Shown one piece after another: positions 1 through 10,579 of a stretch of 64,000 bases of DNA (positions are counted from its first letter, which is position 1; every line of letters begins with the position of its first letter). The stretch is from Xanthomonas phaseoli pv. phaseoli (GTDB lineage Bacteria > Pseudomonadota > Gammaproteobacteria > Xanthomonadales > Xanthomonadaceae). Made by a program: the position numbers and the translations under genes. Under the pieces are notes generated by a model. It did no database searches and was not told where the DNA came from. It was given only the letters and a program-made list of their open reading frames with translations. The DNA is taken from the NCBI GenBank assembly GCA_022749655.1, contig CP094243.1, positions 3,100,001 to 3,164,000 on the forward strand, given 5' to 3'.

Positions 1-680
1 CAGTTGCCGTCGCTGCCGAACGTGAGCGTGGGCCGCATCGGCGACCAGCCGGTGAGCCTGCCGCTGCAGACCTTGCTGCTGATGACGGCGATCACCCTGC
101 TGCCGTCGATGCTGCTGGTGCTGACCGCCTTCACCCGCATCACCATCGTGCTGGGCCTGCTGCGCCAGGCGCTGGGTACCGGCCAGACCCCGTCCAATCA
201 GGTGCTGCTGGGCCTGGCGATGTTCCTGACCGCGCTGGTGATGATGCCGGTGTGGCAAAAATGTGGGGCGCCGGCCTGCAGCCCTACCTCAATAACCAGA
301 TCGATTTCTCCACTGCCTGGACGCTCACCACGCAGCCGCTGCGCGCTTTCATGCTGGCGCAGATCCGCGAGACCGACCTGATGACCTTCGCCGGCATGGC
401 CGGCGACGGCAAGTACGCCGGCCCGGACGCGGTACCGTTCCCGGTGCTGGTGGCCTCGTTCGTGACCAGCGAGCTGAAGACCGCCTTCGAAATCGGTTTC
501 CTGATCTTCATCCCGTTCGTGATCATCGACCTGGTGGTGGCCAGCGTGCTGATGTCGATGGGCATGATGATGCTGTCGCCGATGCTGATCTCGGCACCGT
601 TCAAGATTTTGCTGTTCATCCTGGTGGATGGGTGGGTGCTGGTGGTGGGGACGCTGGCTGCCAGCTTCAATGCGTCGTAG
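1..680 (+). CDS. fliP: Flagellar export-gate protein FliP (5' partial, one-base frameshift)
   Basis: FliP is a polytopic inner-membrane subunit of the flagellar type III export gate and works with FliQ, FliR, FlhA and FlhB. The window opens inside the gene, so the signal peptide and first residues are missing; about 226 residues remain. The visible part has the family features: a hydrophobic segment rich in [13 protein letters not shown], then TAFTRI, the [20 protein letters not shown] block, and a C-terminal membrane pair ending in [13 protein letters not shown]. The reading frame breaks in the A-run at 257-261: five A where six would give [13 protein letters not shown] and restore one continuous FliP. 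The second half then reads in frame to the TAG at 678-680. The break is probably a sequence error. fliQ normally follows directly, but here a ~0.95-kb non-coding stretch intervenes. Confidence 0.93.
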   Translation, partial: VAVAAERERGPHRRPAGEPAAADLAADDGDHPAAVDAAGADRLHPHHHRAGPAAPGAGYRPDPVQSGAAGPGDVPDRAGDDAGVAKMWGAGLQPYLNNQIDFSTAWTLTTQPLRAFMLAQIRETDLMTFAGMAGDGKYAGPDAVPFPVLVASFVTSELKTAFEIGFLIFIPFVIIDLVVASVLMSMGMMMLSPMLISAPFKILLFILVDGWVLVVGTLAASFNAS

Positions 681-847
681 GTGTGGGGGCGCGTTGCGCG
701 CGGTAGCGCTTGCCGGCTAGTGGAGTGTGTTTTGTTGGAAGCCGCCACACAGCACAGCTGTAGTACTCAAGCGCTTGCAGCCCCGTGCTTGGTTCTAGCT
801 TTTAGGTTCTAGCTTTTAGGTTCGTGCTTCTAGGTTCTTGCTTCTCC

Positions 848-1369
848 GGGCCCCCATACCGCAGCGGCAGGCCATCCGGGTCAAACCCCGCAGGGGCGGC
901 GCGCATGGATGCGCGACGTTTTTCAAAGGGACATGGACGTCCCTTTGAAAAATTCCCGGATGGCATGCGGACCTGAGCGCGTAGCGCGGAAGGCGCGAGG
1001 ACGGGGTGTGCTTTCTTTTGGTTACTTTTCTTTGCACAAGCAAAGAAAAGTGACTCGCGCCCACAGGGCGTGAAAGCCCCTTACTTGACGTTGCGCCCAT
1101 AAAAACGGAGACATAAGCTTAAACACAAGCAAGTGCAGAGCTTTCGTCCCCCTTCGGGGGCGAGTCACTTTCTTTGCTTGTGCAAAGAAAGTAACCAAAG
1201 AAACACACCCCCGTCCTCGCGCCCCTACGCGCCAAGGCGCTACGGGTACGCAGTCCACGTGGGAATTTTTCTAAGGGACATCCATGTCCCTTAGAAAAAC
1301 GTCGCGCATCCATGCGCGCCGCCCCTTCGGGGTTTGACCCACGTGGCCTGCCGCTGCGGTATGGGGCCC
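848..1369. repeat. ~520-bp imperfect inverted repeat between fliP and fliQ
   Basis: The stretch from 681 to 1624 holds no convincing gene. Its main content is a large palindrome. The left arm starts GGGCCCCCATACCGCAGCGG (848) and the right arm ends in the matching CCGCTGCGGTATGGGGCCC (1369). Inside, the arms match again at GCGCATGGATGCGCGACG with CGTCGCGCATCCATGCGC, and at GCAAAGAAAAGTGACTCGC (about 1040-1057) with GCGAGTCACTTTCTTTGC (about 1156-1180). Each arm also carries its own hairpin, for example AAAGGGAC/GTCCCTTT at about 926-950. The centre lies near 1108. No transposase is present. Short repeated phrases (TTCTAGCTTTTAGG) precede it at 793-840. It may be a non-autonomous or structural repeat; I do not recognise a named family. 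Confidence 0.75.
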
Positions 1370-1410
1370 GAAAAGCCGACAGCAAAGCACCAGCAAACCA
1401 GAGCAAGAGC

Positions 1411-1473
<63 letters not shown>

Positions 1474-1596
1474 CGCTAACAGCAAGGCAAGGCAAGGCAA
1501 GGCACGGCCAATCGCGAGGATGAAACCGACCTCCTCCTCACCAAACCGCCAGCCAGGTCGCAAATCCCGACTCCCAATCCCCAATCCCCGCCCCTT

Positions 1597-1612
1597 TGGC
1601 ACCCCACTTGCA
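1597..1612 (+). promoter_or_regulatory. Sigma-54 type promoter of fliQR
   Basis: The sequence TGGCACCCCACTTGCA matches the sigma-54 consensus TGGCAC-N5-TTGC with correct GG to GC spacing. With the GC at 1610-1611 as the -12 element, transcription would start near 1623, only two or three bases before the fliQ ATG at 1625. The message would then be nearly leaderless. Confidence 0.7.
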
Positions 1613-1624
1613 TCAGCACCTCCC

Positions 1625-1894
1625 ATGAGCCCTGAAATCGCCCTGACTGAATTGCGTGGTGGCCTGGTCACCGTCCTGTGGATCGCCGGGCCGATGTTGC
1701 TGGCCGTGCTGGTGGTCGGCGTGGTGATTGGCGTGGTGCAAGCCGCCACCCAGTTGAACGAACCGACCATCGCCTTCGTGGCCAAGGCGGTCGCGCTGAC
1801 GGCCACGCTGTTTGCCACCGGCAGCATGCTGCTGGGGCATCTGGTGGAGTTCACCATTGCGCTGTTCCAGCGCATTCCGCATCTGATCGGCTAG
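1625..1894 (+). CDS. fliQ: Flagellar export-gate protein FliQ
   Basis: FliQ is a small two-helix membrane subunit of the flagellar export gate. The product is 89 residues, the usual length. It shows the family order: MSPEIALTELRGG start, first membrane helix (LLAVLVVGVVIGVVQAATQ), the conserved Q-x-x-E-P-T-I-x-F-V loop, and a second helix ending near LVEFTIALFQRIP. The frame is open much further upstream, through the hexanucleotide array, but the family start and the sigma-54 site both support ATG 1625. fliR follows after 13 bases, so the two are co-transcribed. Confidence 0.93.
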   Translation: MSPEIALTELRGGLVTVLWIAGPMLLAVLVVGVVIGVVQAATQLNEPTIAFVAKAVALTATLFATGSMLLGHLVEFTIALFQRIPHLIG

Positions 1895-1907
1895 CGGGCC
1901 GGACCGG

Positions 1908-2699
1908 ATGGATTCCGCCACCCAGATGGTGATCGATGGCCAGCGCGCGTTCGCGATGGTCGGGGCGATCATGTGGACCATGCTGCGCACCGGTGCGTTG
2001 CTGACCGCCATGCCGTTGATCGGCACGCGGGCGGTGCCCGGACGGGTGCGGGTGATGCTGGCCGGGACGCTGGCGATGGTGCTGGCACCGATCCTGCCGC
2101 CGGTGCCGGAGTGGGACGGCTTTACCGCCCAGGCAGTGCTGAGCATTGCGCGCGAACTGGCAGTCGGGGCCAGCATGGGCTTCATGCTGAAGCTCATTTT
2201 CGAAGCCGGCGCATTGGCCGGCGAACTGGTCTCGCAGTCCACCGGCCTGTCGTTCGCGCAGATGTCCGACCCGATGCGCGGCGTGACCTCGGGGGTGATC
2301 GCCCAGTGGTTCTATCTCGGCTTCGGGCTGCTGTTCTTCGCGGCCAACGGGCATCTGGCGGTGATCGCATTGCTGGTGGACAGCTACAAGGCGTTGCCGA
2401 TCGGGACCGCGTTGCCCGATGCCGGCGCATTCGCCGAAGTGGCGCCCACCCTGTTCCTGCAGATCCTGCGCGGCGGACTGACCCTGGCCTTGCCGATGAT
2501 GGTGGCGATGCTGGCGGTGAATCTGGCTTTCGGCGCGCTGGCCAAGGCGGCCCCGGCATTGAATCCCATGCAACTGGGCCTGCCGCTGACGGTGCTGCTG
2601 GGGCTGTTCCTGCTGTCGAGTTTCGCCAGCGAATTCGCTCCTCCGGTGCAACGCATGTTCGATACCGCCTTCGATGCCGCCAGGGAGCTGACGGCCTGA
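1908..2699 (+). CDS. fliR: Flagellar export-gate protein FliR
   Basis: FliR completes the FliP-FliQ-FliR core of the flagellar export channel in the inner membrane. The 263-residue product has the expected polytopic profile with about six hydrophobic segments. The conserved central motif region is FEAGALAGELVSQSTGLSFAQ, where other FliR proteins have the E-x-AG-x-x-I-G-x-Q-x-G signature. The C terminus is amphipathic (PPVQRMFDTAFDAARELTA). It lies 13 bases after fliQ in the same direction and ends before a ~110-bp gap that leads to a sigma-28-like promoter for the next gene. No frameshift is seen. Confidence 0.93.
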   Translation: MDSATQMVIDGQRAFAMVGAIMWTMLRTGALLTAMPLIGTRAVPGRVRVMLAGTLAMVLAPILPPVPEWDGFTAQAVLSIARELAVGASMGFMLKLIFEAGALAGELVSQSTGLSFAQMSDPMRGVTSGVIAQWFYLGFGLLFFAANGHLAVIALLVDSYKALPIGTALPDAGAFAEVAPTLFLQILRGGLTLALPMMVAMLAVNLAFGALAKAAPALNPMQLGLPLTVLLGLFLLSSFASEFAPPVQRMFDTAFDAARELTA

Positions 2700-2812
2700 T
2701 CCACACTAGACAACCGCCGACCACAGCAAGCAAGGCAGGGGCCGGCTCACCCGTGCCGACGCCGCTTCGACGTGGCCGCCCCATCCTGCACCCTGCCAAA
2801 CCGTGACACGCC

Positions 2813-2839
2813 TCAAGTTTCTGGCCGCGCAGCCGTCAA
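2813..2839 (+). promoter_or_regulatory. Sigma-28 (FliA) type promoter of the first propeller-GGDEF gene
   Basis: TCAAGTTT (2813-2820), 11 bases, then GCCGTCAA (2832-2839) matches the FliA consensus TAAAGTTT-N11-GCCGATAA very closely. It sits 60 bases before the ATG at 2900. Confidence 0.65.
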
Positions 2840-2899
2840 CGCCCCTACACGATTGACGCTGCGTACCGTCGTCCAACACTGACCCACCCACGGGAATCG

Positions 2900-5849
2900 A
2901 TGCTCACTGTGCCTGCGCTGTTGGCCCCGATGCGATTGCAAGGCGCTCGCCTGCGTGCAACGGCGTGGCTGTTGCTGGCAGCGGTGCTGGCCTGCGGCCC
3001 AAGTTGGGCGCAAACCTACAGCTTCCGCGATTACGCCCAGGCCGATGGCCTGCAGGGCATGACCGTCAACAGCCTGCTCGAAGACCGCCAGGGCGTGGTC
3101 TGGGTCGGCACCGAGCTGGCGCTGCACCGTTTCGAACGCGAACGCTTCACCCCGGTCGGCAAGGAGAGCGGGCTGGATGCGCGCTATATCCGCGCACTCG
3201 GGCTGGATGCGGCCGGCCGTCTGTGGGTGTCCAGCGCCAATGGCCTGTTCGTGCGCGAGGGCAACGACTTCGTGCAGGTGCTGCGCGATGGCAAACCGAT
3301 CCGCGCCGACAGCGGCAATGTCGTTGCCGCCTACGCCGATGGCGTGGTGGTGGTCAGCGAAAACAGCCTGCTGCGGCTGTCGCCTGGTGCCGCAGGCGGC
3401 TGGTCGGTCCACTCCCTGCCCTTGCAGTTGGACGATGGCCGTCTCCTGCCGGCCGGCAGGGCCTTGCTGGCCGATGGAACCGCGTTATGGGCCAGCTGCG
3501 GCCAGCACGTCTGCCGAATCGATGCCAGCGGCAAGATCACCTTGCTGTCCGAGGACGATGGCGTACCCGAACGGCAATGGCGCGCGATCTTTCGCGATCA
3601 CCTGGGCACCTTGTGGTTGCGCGGTGGCGGGCTGGTGCTCTCACGTGCTGCCGGCGAGCGCGTGTTCCGCAATCGTCCGGCGCCGGCCGGCACCCGATTC
3701 GACACCCTCTCCGGTGCCACCACGCTGTCGGAAGATGCGCAAGGCCGCCTGCTGACCCGCTCGGACCGCGGCCTGGTGCGCTGGGAAGGCGACCACTGGC
3801 GCTACTTCGGCCAAAGCCAGGGGTTGCAGATCAGCCCCATGGTCGGCCCGTTGATGATGCAGAGCACCGGCCAGCTATGGATCGGCACGCGCGGACTGGG
3901 GTGCAGCGCTGGCTGGGCTACGGCACCATCGAGCACTGGGACCAAAGCCAGGGGCTGGCCGAAGCGCCGACCTGGGTCAGCCAGCGGCTGCCCAGCGGTG
4001 AGCTGTTGGTCGGTGGCGATGCGGGATCCAATGTGCTCGATCCGCGCAGCGGGCGCATGCAGCCGTGGACGCTGGAGGACGGCCAACCCCTGTTGCAGTC
4101 CATTTCCATCGCACTGTCGCCGGACGATGGTGCGGCCTGGGTGGCGCGCTCGTCCGGGGCCGTGGCGCGGCGCGACCCGCGCAGCGGCAAGACCACCGAT
4201 GTGCTGCAGCTCGACCTGCCGATCAACCGGCTGATGTTCGACACCGCCGGCACCTTGTGGATCACCACCCCGCGCGGGCTGTACCGGGTACGGCGTGGCA
4301 CCCCACTGCGAGCCGAGCGCGAAATGGCGCTGCCGGCGGCCTTCGTGGGCGATATCGACCTGGATCCGCAGGGACGGCTGTGGGCCAGCACGCGCGAAGG
4401 CCTGTTCCTGCAGGCAAAAGACGCAACTGGCAGCGCGTACAGGTGCGCGGCGACCTGCCTAGCCAGGATTTCTTCCTGCTCGATTTCAGCGCCGATGGCG
4501 AGGTCTGGCTATCGCTGCGCGACACCGGGTTGTGGCATGGCCGGCTGCAAGCCGACGGCGTACAGACGCTTGCCGCGGTGGACGACCCGCTGGTGGCACG
4601 GGTGATGCCCTTCATCCTGCGCCACGACAGCAAGGGCCGGCTGTGGCTGGGCAGCAGCCAGGGCCTGGATGTGTACCAGAACGGTCGTTGGTCGCGGGCC
4701 ACGCGCACCGAAGGGCTGTTGTGGGACGACATGTCGGCCAATGCGTTTTTCGAAGATACCGATGGCAGCGTCTGGCTCGGCAGCAGCCGTGGCCTGACCC
4801 ACCTGCTGGATCCGATGCGCCTGTTCGCCGCACCGCCGCTGCGGGTGGCGATCTTGCATGTGCGCCGCGGCGACCAGCCGCTGTTGCCGCAAGCCCGGGT
4901 GGCGTGGTCGCAAGTGCCGCTGGATGTGGACATCAGTACCCCGGGAGCGGAGGGTGGCCCGGACCGCGTCAGCTTCCGTTACCGGGTCGAAGGCCATCAG
5001 GCCAGCTGGACCAGCACCTCGCTCAGCCACCTGACCTACCCTGCTGCTGCCGCCAGGCAGTTACACGCTGGAAGTGCAGGCACTGGATGCCTACCAGCGC
5101 AGCAGCAGCCCGATCACCCGCTTCGATTCGAGTTGGTGCCACCGTGGTGGCGGGGCGTTCCGGCCATGGTCGGGTACGTGCTGCTGAGCATCGCGGCAGT
5201 GATCGCGCTGCTGCGTTGGCGCACCGCCAAACTGCTGCGACGCAAGCGTGAACTGGAGCAGCTGGTGGCCAAGCGCACCGCCGAGCTTGAACAGGACAAG
5301 CGCGACCTGGAAGCGGCGCGCGCCGAACTCTCGCTCAAGGCCACCCACGACGAACTCACCGGTTTGCTCAATCGCGCCGGCATCCTGGCCGCGTTGCGCG
5401 AAATGCTGCTGCATGCCGAACACACCGGGCGTCCGCTGGCAGTGGTGTTGATCGATCTGGACCACTTCAAACTGGTCAACGACCAACACGGCCATCTGGC
5501 CGGCGACGCCGTCCTGGCCGGGGTCGGCCGCCGCATGGACACCCTGATGCGCGGCGACGACCGCATCGGCCGTTACGGCGGCGAAGAACTGCTGGCGCTG
5601 CTGCCAGGCCTGAACCTGGATGCCACCCATCGGCTGGACGCCCTGCACCGCGGCATCTGCGGCGACTACCCCATCGATGGCGGCTGGCTGCATGTCACCT
5701 GTTCGGTCGGCGTGGCCTGGTTCCAGCGTGGCGAAACGCTCGAGCAATTGCTGGCACGCGCCGACGCAGCGCTGTACAGGGCCAAGCGCAGTGGCCGCAA
5801 TCGTGTCGATTACGACCACGTGCCGCTGGATACCTTCGATCAGGTGTGA
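2900..5849 (+). CDS. Periplasmic beta-propeller sensor diguanylate cyclase (several frameshifts)
   Basis: This is a membrane-anchored GGDEF protein of about 983 residues once frame breaks are bridged. The order is: signal peptide (ACGPSWAQ), two-component-regulator propeller repeats (several G-x-x-W-V-G/S-x-x-x-G-L units such as VVWVGTELAL and RLWVSSANGL), a Y_Y_Y-like beta domain, one membrane helix (VGYVLLSIAAVIALL), a short coiled coil and a C-terminal GGDEF domain. The active loop is RYGGEELLAL, an active-type GGEE variant with L for F. RGDD five residues upstream fits the inhibitory I-site RxxD. It probably makes c-di-GMP in response to a periplasmic signal. Frame breaks: missing G at 3898-3901, missing A at 4416-4419, extra C near 5039-5041, missing base near 5124. 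A true pseudogene is possible, but the pattern fits sequence error. Confidence 0.82.
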
Positions 5850-6100
5850 CCGCAGCGCAGGTGAGCTTGCTGCGCGTTGCACCGTTCGACCCGCACACTG
5901 AAGGCGCACATGCGCCGGCAATCGATTGCAACGCCGGGTCAAGCGCACGCCTGCGCCGGCCAACTACCGCGCTGTGGAGAGCTCGGCAGCGATGACAGGT
6001 GCATCGCGCTTGCGCAAACGTGTGACCGGTGCCCTGCAATACGCCAACAAACAGAGGCGTTCGCCAGTTCCTCACGCCGTCGTGCTCGCTCAAGCATTAA

Positions 6101-7261
6101 GGAAACTCTGAACAATCCGTCCTGATCTGCCACAATCGATCATCGACCCGAGTAGACGATTTCGATGCAGCTGACCTTCGGCGACGCGGAGTACGACGGC
6201 AAGCGCAAGCGGACGCGGCGTGAGTGTTTTTGGCCGAGATGGAGCAGGTCGTGCCGTGGAAGGAGCTGCTGGGGCTGATCGAGCCGCACTATCCGAAGTC
6301 GGGGCAACCGGGACGACAGCCGTATCGGCTGGAGACGATGCTGCGCCTCCACTTTTTGCAGCAGTGGTATGCATTGAGCGATCCATCGGCGGAAGAAGCC
6401 TTGTACGACACGGTGTCGATGCGCCGTTTCGCCAAGATCGGCGGGCTGGATGAGGTGCCGGACGAGACGACGATTCTCAACTTTCGCCATCTGCTGGAGC
6501 AGCACGATTTGGCGCGCAAGCTGTTCAATCGGGTGAACGCGCATCTGTCGCGCAAGGGTCAGAGCCTGCGCGGCGGGACGATTGTGGATGCCACGATTAT
6601 CTCTGCGCCCAGTTCGACCAAGAACAAGGACGGTGAGCGCGATCCGGAGATGCGCCAGACCAAGAAGGGCAACCAATACTTCTTCGGGATGAAGGCGCAC
6701 ATTGGAGTGGATGATGAATCCGGCCTAGTGCACCACGTGGAATGCACGGCAGCCAACGTGGCGGACATCACGCAAGCGCACAAGCTGCTGCATGGCAAGG
6801 AAGACACGGTGTGTGGGGACAGCGGCTACACCGGGCTTGAGAAGCGCGATGAGATCAAGGGCAAGCGCAAGCTACGCTACCTGATCGCGGAGAAGCCCTC
6901 GAAGCTGAAGCAGATCAAGAACAAGCGCGAACTGAAGTTGGCCAAGCGCTGGGAGCACACCAAGGCCAGCCTGCGTGCGAAGGTGGAACATCCGTTTCGG
7001 GTGATCAAGCGCCAGTTTGGCTATGCCAAGGTGCGCTATCGCGGCCTGGTCAAAAACACCGCGCAGGTGCTGACGCTCTTTGCGCTGTCGAACCTGTGGC
7101 TGAAGCGGAAGCAGTTGATGCCTGCCGTTGGGAAGTTGTGCCTGTAATGGGGAGAATGCCCCGAGAATGCGCTGGAAACAGCGAAAAACCGAAGGTGTGA
7201 GCGTAGTCAGCGCTACCGATGCGGGTCGACGCATCCTCTGGCCGCATTGATCAGACCATCC
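6101..7261 (+). mobile_element. IS5-family insertion sequence, copy 1 (complete, 1161 bp)
   Basis: The element is bounded by 22-bp imperfect terminal inverted repeats: GGAAACTCTGAACAATCCGTCC at the left end, and GGATGGTCTGATCAATGCGGCC as the reverse complement of the right end. It is flanked by a direct TTAA (6097-6100 and 7262-7265), the 4-bp YTAR-like duplication expected of IS5. It lies between the two propeller-GGDEF genes and separates the second from its original upstream region. A second, truncated copy in opposite orientation lies at 25196-26050. Confidence 0.93.
6165..7147 (+). CDS. IS5-family transposase (DDE type), copy 1, frameshifted near the start
   Basis: This is the DDE transposase of the IS5 group, closely like E. 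coli InsH in layout. Recognisable blocks are MQLTFGDAEYD at the start, LETMLRLHFLQQWYALSD, VPDETTILNFRHLLE, the first catalytic region GTIVDATIISAPSSTKNK, QTKKGNQYFFGMKAHIGVD, the second DSGYTGLEKR, and the C-terminal EHPFRVIKRQFGYAKVRYRG. The frame breaks at about 6223, where one G seems to be missing (GAGTG for GAGGTG), 20 codons into the gene. The remaining 307 residues are open to TAA at 7147. If the missing base is a sequencing error, the element is intact and may be active. Confidence 0.9.
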
Positions 7262-7262
7262 T

Positions 7263-7290
7263 TAAAGGATTACGCGTTGGCAGCCGCTAG
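7263..7290 (+). promoter_or_regulatory. Sigma-28 type promoter whose -35 overlaps the IS5 target duplication
   Basis: TAAAG (7263-7267), 15 bases, then GCCGCTAG (7283-7290) resembles a FliA promoter. The TTAA duplicated by IS5 (7262-7265) forms the first bases of the -35 element. The insertion therefore cut the promoter at this point and the duplication rebuilt it. Any activator or other promoter upstream has been displaced by 1165 bp. Confidence 0.5.
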
Positions 7291-7372
7291 TTGTTCCAAT
7301 GCGGCCTGCGATGGGGGCTGCCGAGGCAAGCCTGAGACACCGCGCGAGGGGCGCGGACCGCATTGCCGATGC

Positions 7373-10311
7373 GTGGAGACTGCAACGTCCGTGGGGTTTG
7401 AGCACCGCCAATGGAGGTCGTCGCACCGGCGTGCACCGTTTGCCGTCGTGGTGCTGTTCGCGTTGCTGTCATTGGCCGACCTGGCCGGTGCGCAAAGCGC
7501 CAGCATCCGCCGCTATGCCCACGACCAGGGCCTGCTCGGGCTGGCCGGTACCTGCCTGCTGCAGACCCGCGCCACCTTGCTGTGGGTGTGCACCGAGAGC
7601 GGGCTGTATCGCTACAACGGGCGCATCTTCCAACAGATTCCGCTGGATGGCCTGCGCAACGAGCCCACCACCTCGATCACCGAAACCGCCGATGGGCGGT
7701 TATGGGTGGCCGGCTTCCAGGCCTTGTTCGTCGGCGACGAGCGCGGCTTCCGCAAACTGCAGCCGGATGAAGCCGAGCACCTGGGGGACCAGATGCAACT
7801 GGCCAGCCTGCCCTGGGGCACGGTGCTGGCCAATGGCGGCACGCTGGAAATCCTGCAGGTCCGCGCCAACGATCGCTGGCACAGCGAACCATTGCTGGAC
7901 ACCGCAACCCGGGTCCGCGTTCCGGAGTTGTCCAAGTCGCTGAGCCTGTCGGTGGACGGCGACACGCTGTGGGTGGGCTGCGCGCGCAAGCTGTGCGCCA
8001 TCGATGCGCAGCGCAAGGTGCAGGTGTTCGGGCCCGAACACGGGGTGCCGGACGACCGGTGGTACAGCGTGTTGCGCGACCACGACGGCGGGCTGTGGGT
8101 GCGCGGTGCGGGCAACCTGCTCTATCGCGCGCGCGGGGCGAGCGCCTTCAGTGTTCGCGCGCTGCCGCTGCTGGATGGCAGCACGGTCGGGCGGCCAGCA
8201 TCGCTGGTGATGGACCGCGAAGGGCGCATGTTGGTGCGTCGTAACGACGGGCTAGCGCGTTGGGAAAACGGCCACTGGCGCACGTTCGGCGCAGACAATG
8301 GCCTACCACCGGGCAGCAGCGATGCGATCCTGGTGGACCGCGACGGCGATATCTGGATGACCGTGGACGGCGAAGGGCTGGTGCGCTGGGCCGGCTACGA
8401 ATGGATCGAAAACTGGGACGCCTCGCAAGGCATGCCGGCCGCGCCGACCTGGTCGATCGCCCGCGACACGCAAGGCGCATTGCTGGTCGGCAACGAGCAC
8501 GGCATCGGCCGCCAGGCCGAGCCGGATAAGCGCTTTGTCCCGGCCCTGCAAAGCGCCGGGATCCAGGTCGTGGGCATGCAGCGCAGCGCAGACGGCAGCT
8601 TGTGGACGCTCAATTCGGCCGGTGTCCTGCGCCGCACCTGGCCGGATGGGCGCAACGCGCAGATCGCCAAGTTGCCGCGCACCGCGCGTCGCCTGCTGAT
8701 CGACCGCCAGAGCCGGCTGTGGATGCTCAGCGCCGGCGGCTTGTTCGTGATCGAACACCCGCTCGAGGGCGGCAGCATGCAGGCCGTGGCCGACGTGCCT
8801 GCCATCGCCTATACCGACATCCAGCAAACCGCCGACGGCACGCTATGGGTTTCCAGCTCCAACGGCTTGTTCCAGTTGCGCGATGGGCGGTGGTCCAAGG
8901 TCAAGGTCAAGGTCAACGGCGGCGCGCCGGAGCCATGGATCGCCAAGTTCCACATCAGCGACAGCGGTGAGGTGTGGCTGGCGTTCTATCGCCCCGGCCT
9001 GTGGCACGGCATGTTGTTGCACGACGGCCTGGACCTGCAGGAAATCAGCGACGAAGCGCTGCGCGATGTGGGCGTGTACCTGCTGCGCGGCGACAGCGTC
9101 GGCCGGGTCTGGGTGGGCCATGCACGCGGCGTCGAGGTCTACGACGGCGAGCGCTGGGCGCATCTGTCGCAGTCGCAGGGGCTGATCTGGGACGACGTTT
9201 CCGAGGCTGCATTTGCAGAAGATCCGGATGGTTCGGTGTGGATCGGCACCGCACGCGGGGTGAGCCACGTGAGCGACCCGGCGCGCCTGTTCGACGAACG
9301 CCAGCCCAGAGTGCGCATCGACAGCGTCAGCCGCGGCGGCATGCCGGTGCAGCGCGGGCAGCTACTGGGCTGGAGCGACAAGCCCTTGCACATCGAGCTG
9401 TCGACGATGGAGGTCTACGACGACCCCAGCCGCCTGACGGTGCGTTACCGCCTGCTCGGCCTGCACGACCAATGGATCCAGAGCGACAACCTGTCCATCG
9501 ACCAGCCACCGCTGCCCTCCGGGCACTTCCGCCTGCAGGTCCAGGTGCTGGACCGCTACCGTCGCACCGCCTCGCCGATCGCCGACCTGCCCTTTGCGGT
9601 CGCGCCACTGTGGTGGCGCAGCCTGCCGGCGATCGCGCTGTATGTGTTGATCGGCAGCGGACTGCTGATCGGCCTGTGGCGCTGGCGGCACCGCCATCTG
9701 GTGGCGCGCGAACGCATGCTGGCCGAATTGGTGTCCGAGCGCACTTACCAGTTGGAGCGCGAAAAACGCGAACTGGAAAACGCACGTGCGGCGCTGGCCT
9801 TGAAGGCCAGCCATGACGCGCTGACCGGCCTGCTCAACCGCTCCGGCATCCTGGAAGCGATGTCCGAAGAACTGCAGGCTGCGCGCACGGCGAGCATCCG
9901 CTGGCGGTGGTGTTGATCGATCTGGACCACTTCAAACAGGTCAACGACGAACACGGGCATCTGGTCGGCGATGCGGTGCTGGCCAAGGTGGGCGCACGGT
10001 TGACGGCCTGCCTGCGCGATTCGGACAAGGTGGGCCGCTACGGCGGCGAAGAATTGCTGCTGTTGCTGCCGGGCATGAGCCAACAGAGCCAGCACCGGCT
10101 ACGCGCCATCCACGAAGCGCTCAGCCTTGCTCCCTACGAGGTGGGTACCGCACGCCCGCTGCAGGTGACCTGTTCGGTGGGCGTGTCCTGGTTCCGTGTC
10201 GGCGACACCGCCGCCTCGCTGCTGGCACGTGCGGACGAGGCGCTGTATCGGGCCAAGCGCTCCGGCCGTAACCGGATCGAACCGGAGGAACCGGAAAGTT
10301 CGGTGGCATGA
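7373..10311 (+). CDS. Periplasmic beta-propeller sensor diguanylate cyclase, second paralogue (one frameshift)
   Basis: This is a tandem paralogue of the gene at 2900 with the same architecture: a signal-type hydrophobic stretch ending LADLAGAQ, propeller repeats (LLWVCTESGLYRYNG, RLWVAGFQAL, DIWMTVDGEGLVRW), a Y_Y_Y-like domain, a membrane helix (AIALYVLIGSGLLIGLW), a coiled coil and GGDEF. The active loop is RYGGEELLLL, with RDSD as the likely I-site. The frame breaks at 9899-9900 (one G missing; ACGGGCGAGCAT expected), inside the start of the GGDEF domain. The start is uncertain. The frame is open back into the IS5 end (7247), but the first plausible non-IS start is GTG 7373, giving about 979 residues. 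The paralogues diverge most in the propeller, so they may sense different signals. Confidence 0.82.
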
Positions 10312-10513
10312 GCCGCGCAGGTGGCCAGGCCAGGTCGGCACGCGCAGGCAGTCAGGCACGCGTCATTGGCAAGCCACGGCGCACCGGCAGTCGATGTGGC
10401 AAACATGCCGTGATCGCGTGCGCCGGCTGCGCACGCACGGCGATCGCAGGACCTTCGAACGTGCCGTCTCTGGCGGCAACGCGGGATTGACGGCATTGGC
10501 CGCTGTCCCGCGC

Positions 10514-10540
10514 TCAAGAAGTCGCGCAAGGGGTCGCTAG
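10514..10540 (+). promoter_or_regulatory. Sigma-28-like promoter of the MHYT-GGDEF-EAL gene
   Basis: TCAAG (10514-10518), 14 bases, then GTCGCTAG (10533-10540) fits the pattern seen before other genes here, with T for C at the second -10 position. It lies 39 bases before the GTG start at 10580. The rest of the gap after 10311 shows no gene. Confidence 0.4.
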
Positions 10541-10579
10541 GTCTTGGGCAACGCGTCTTTCGACGTGGGAAGTGGATAG

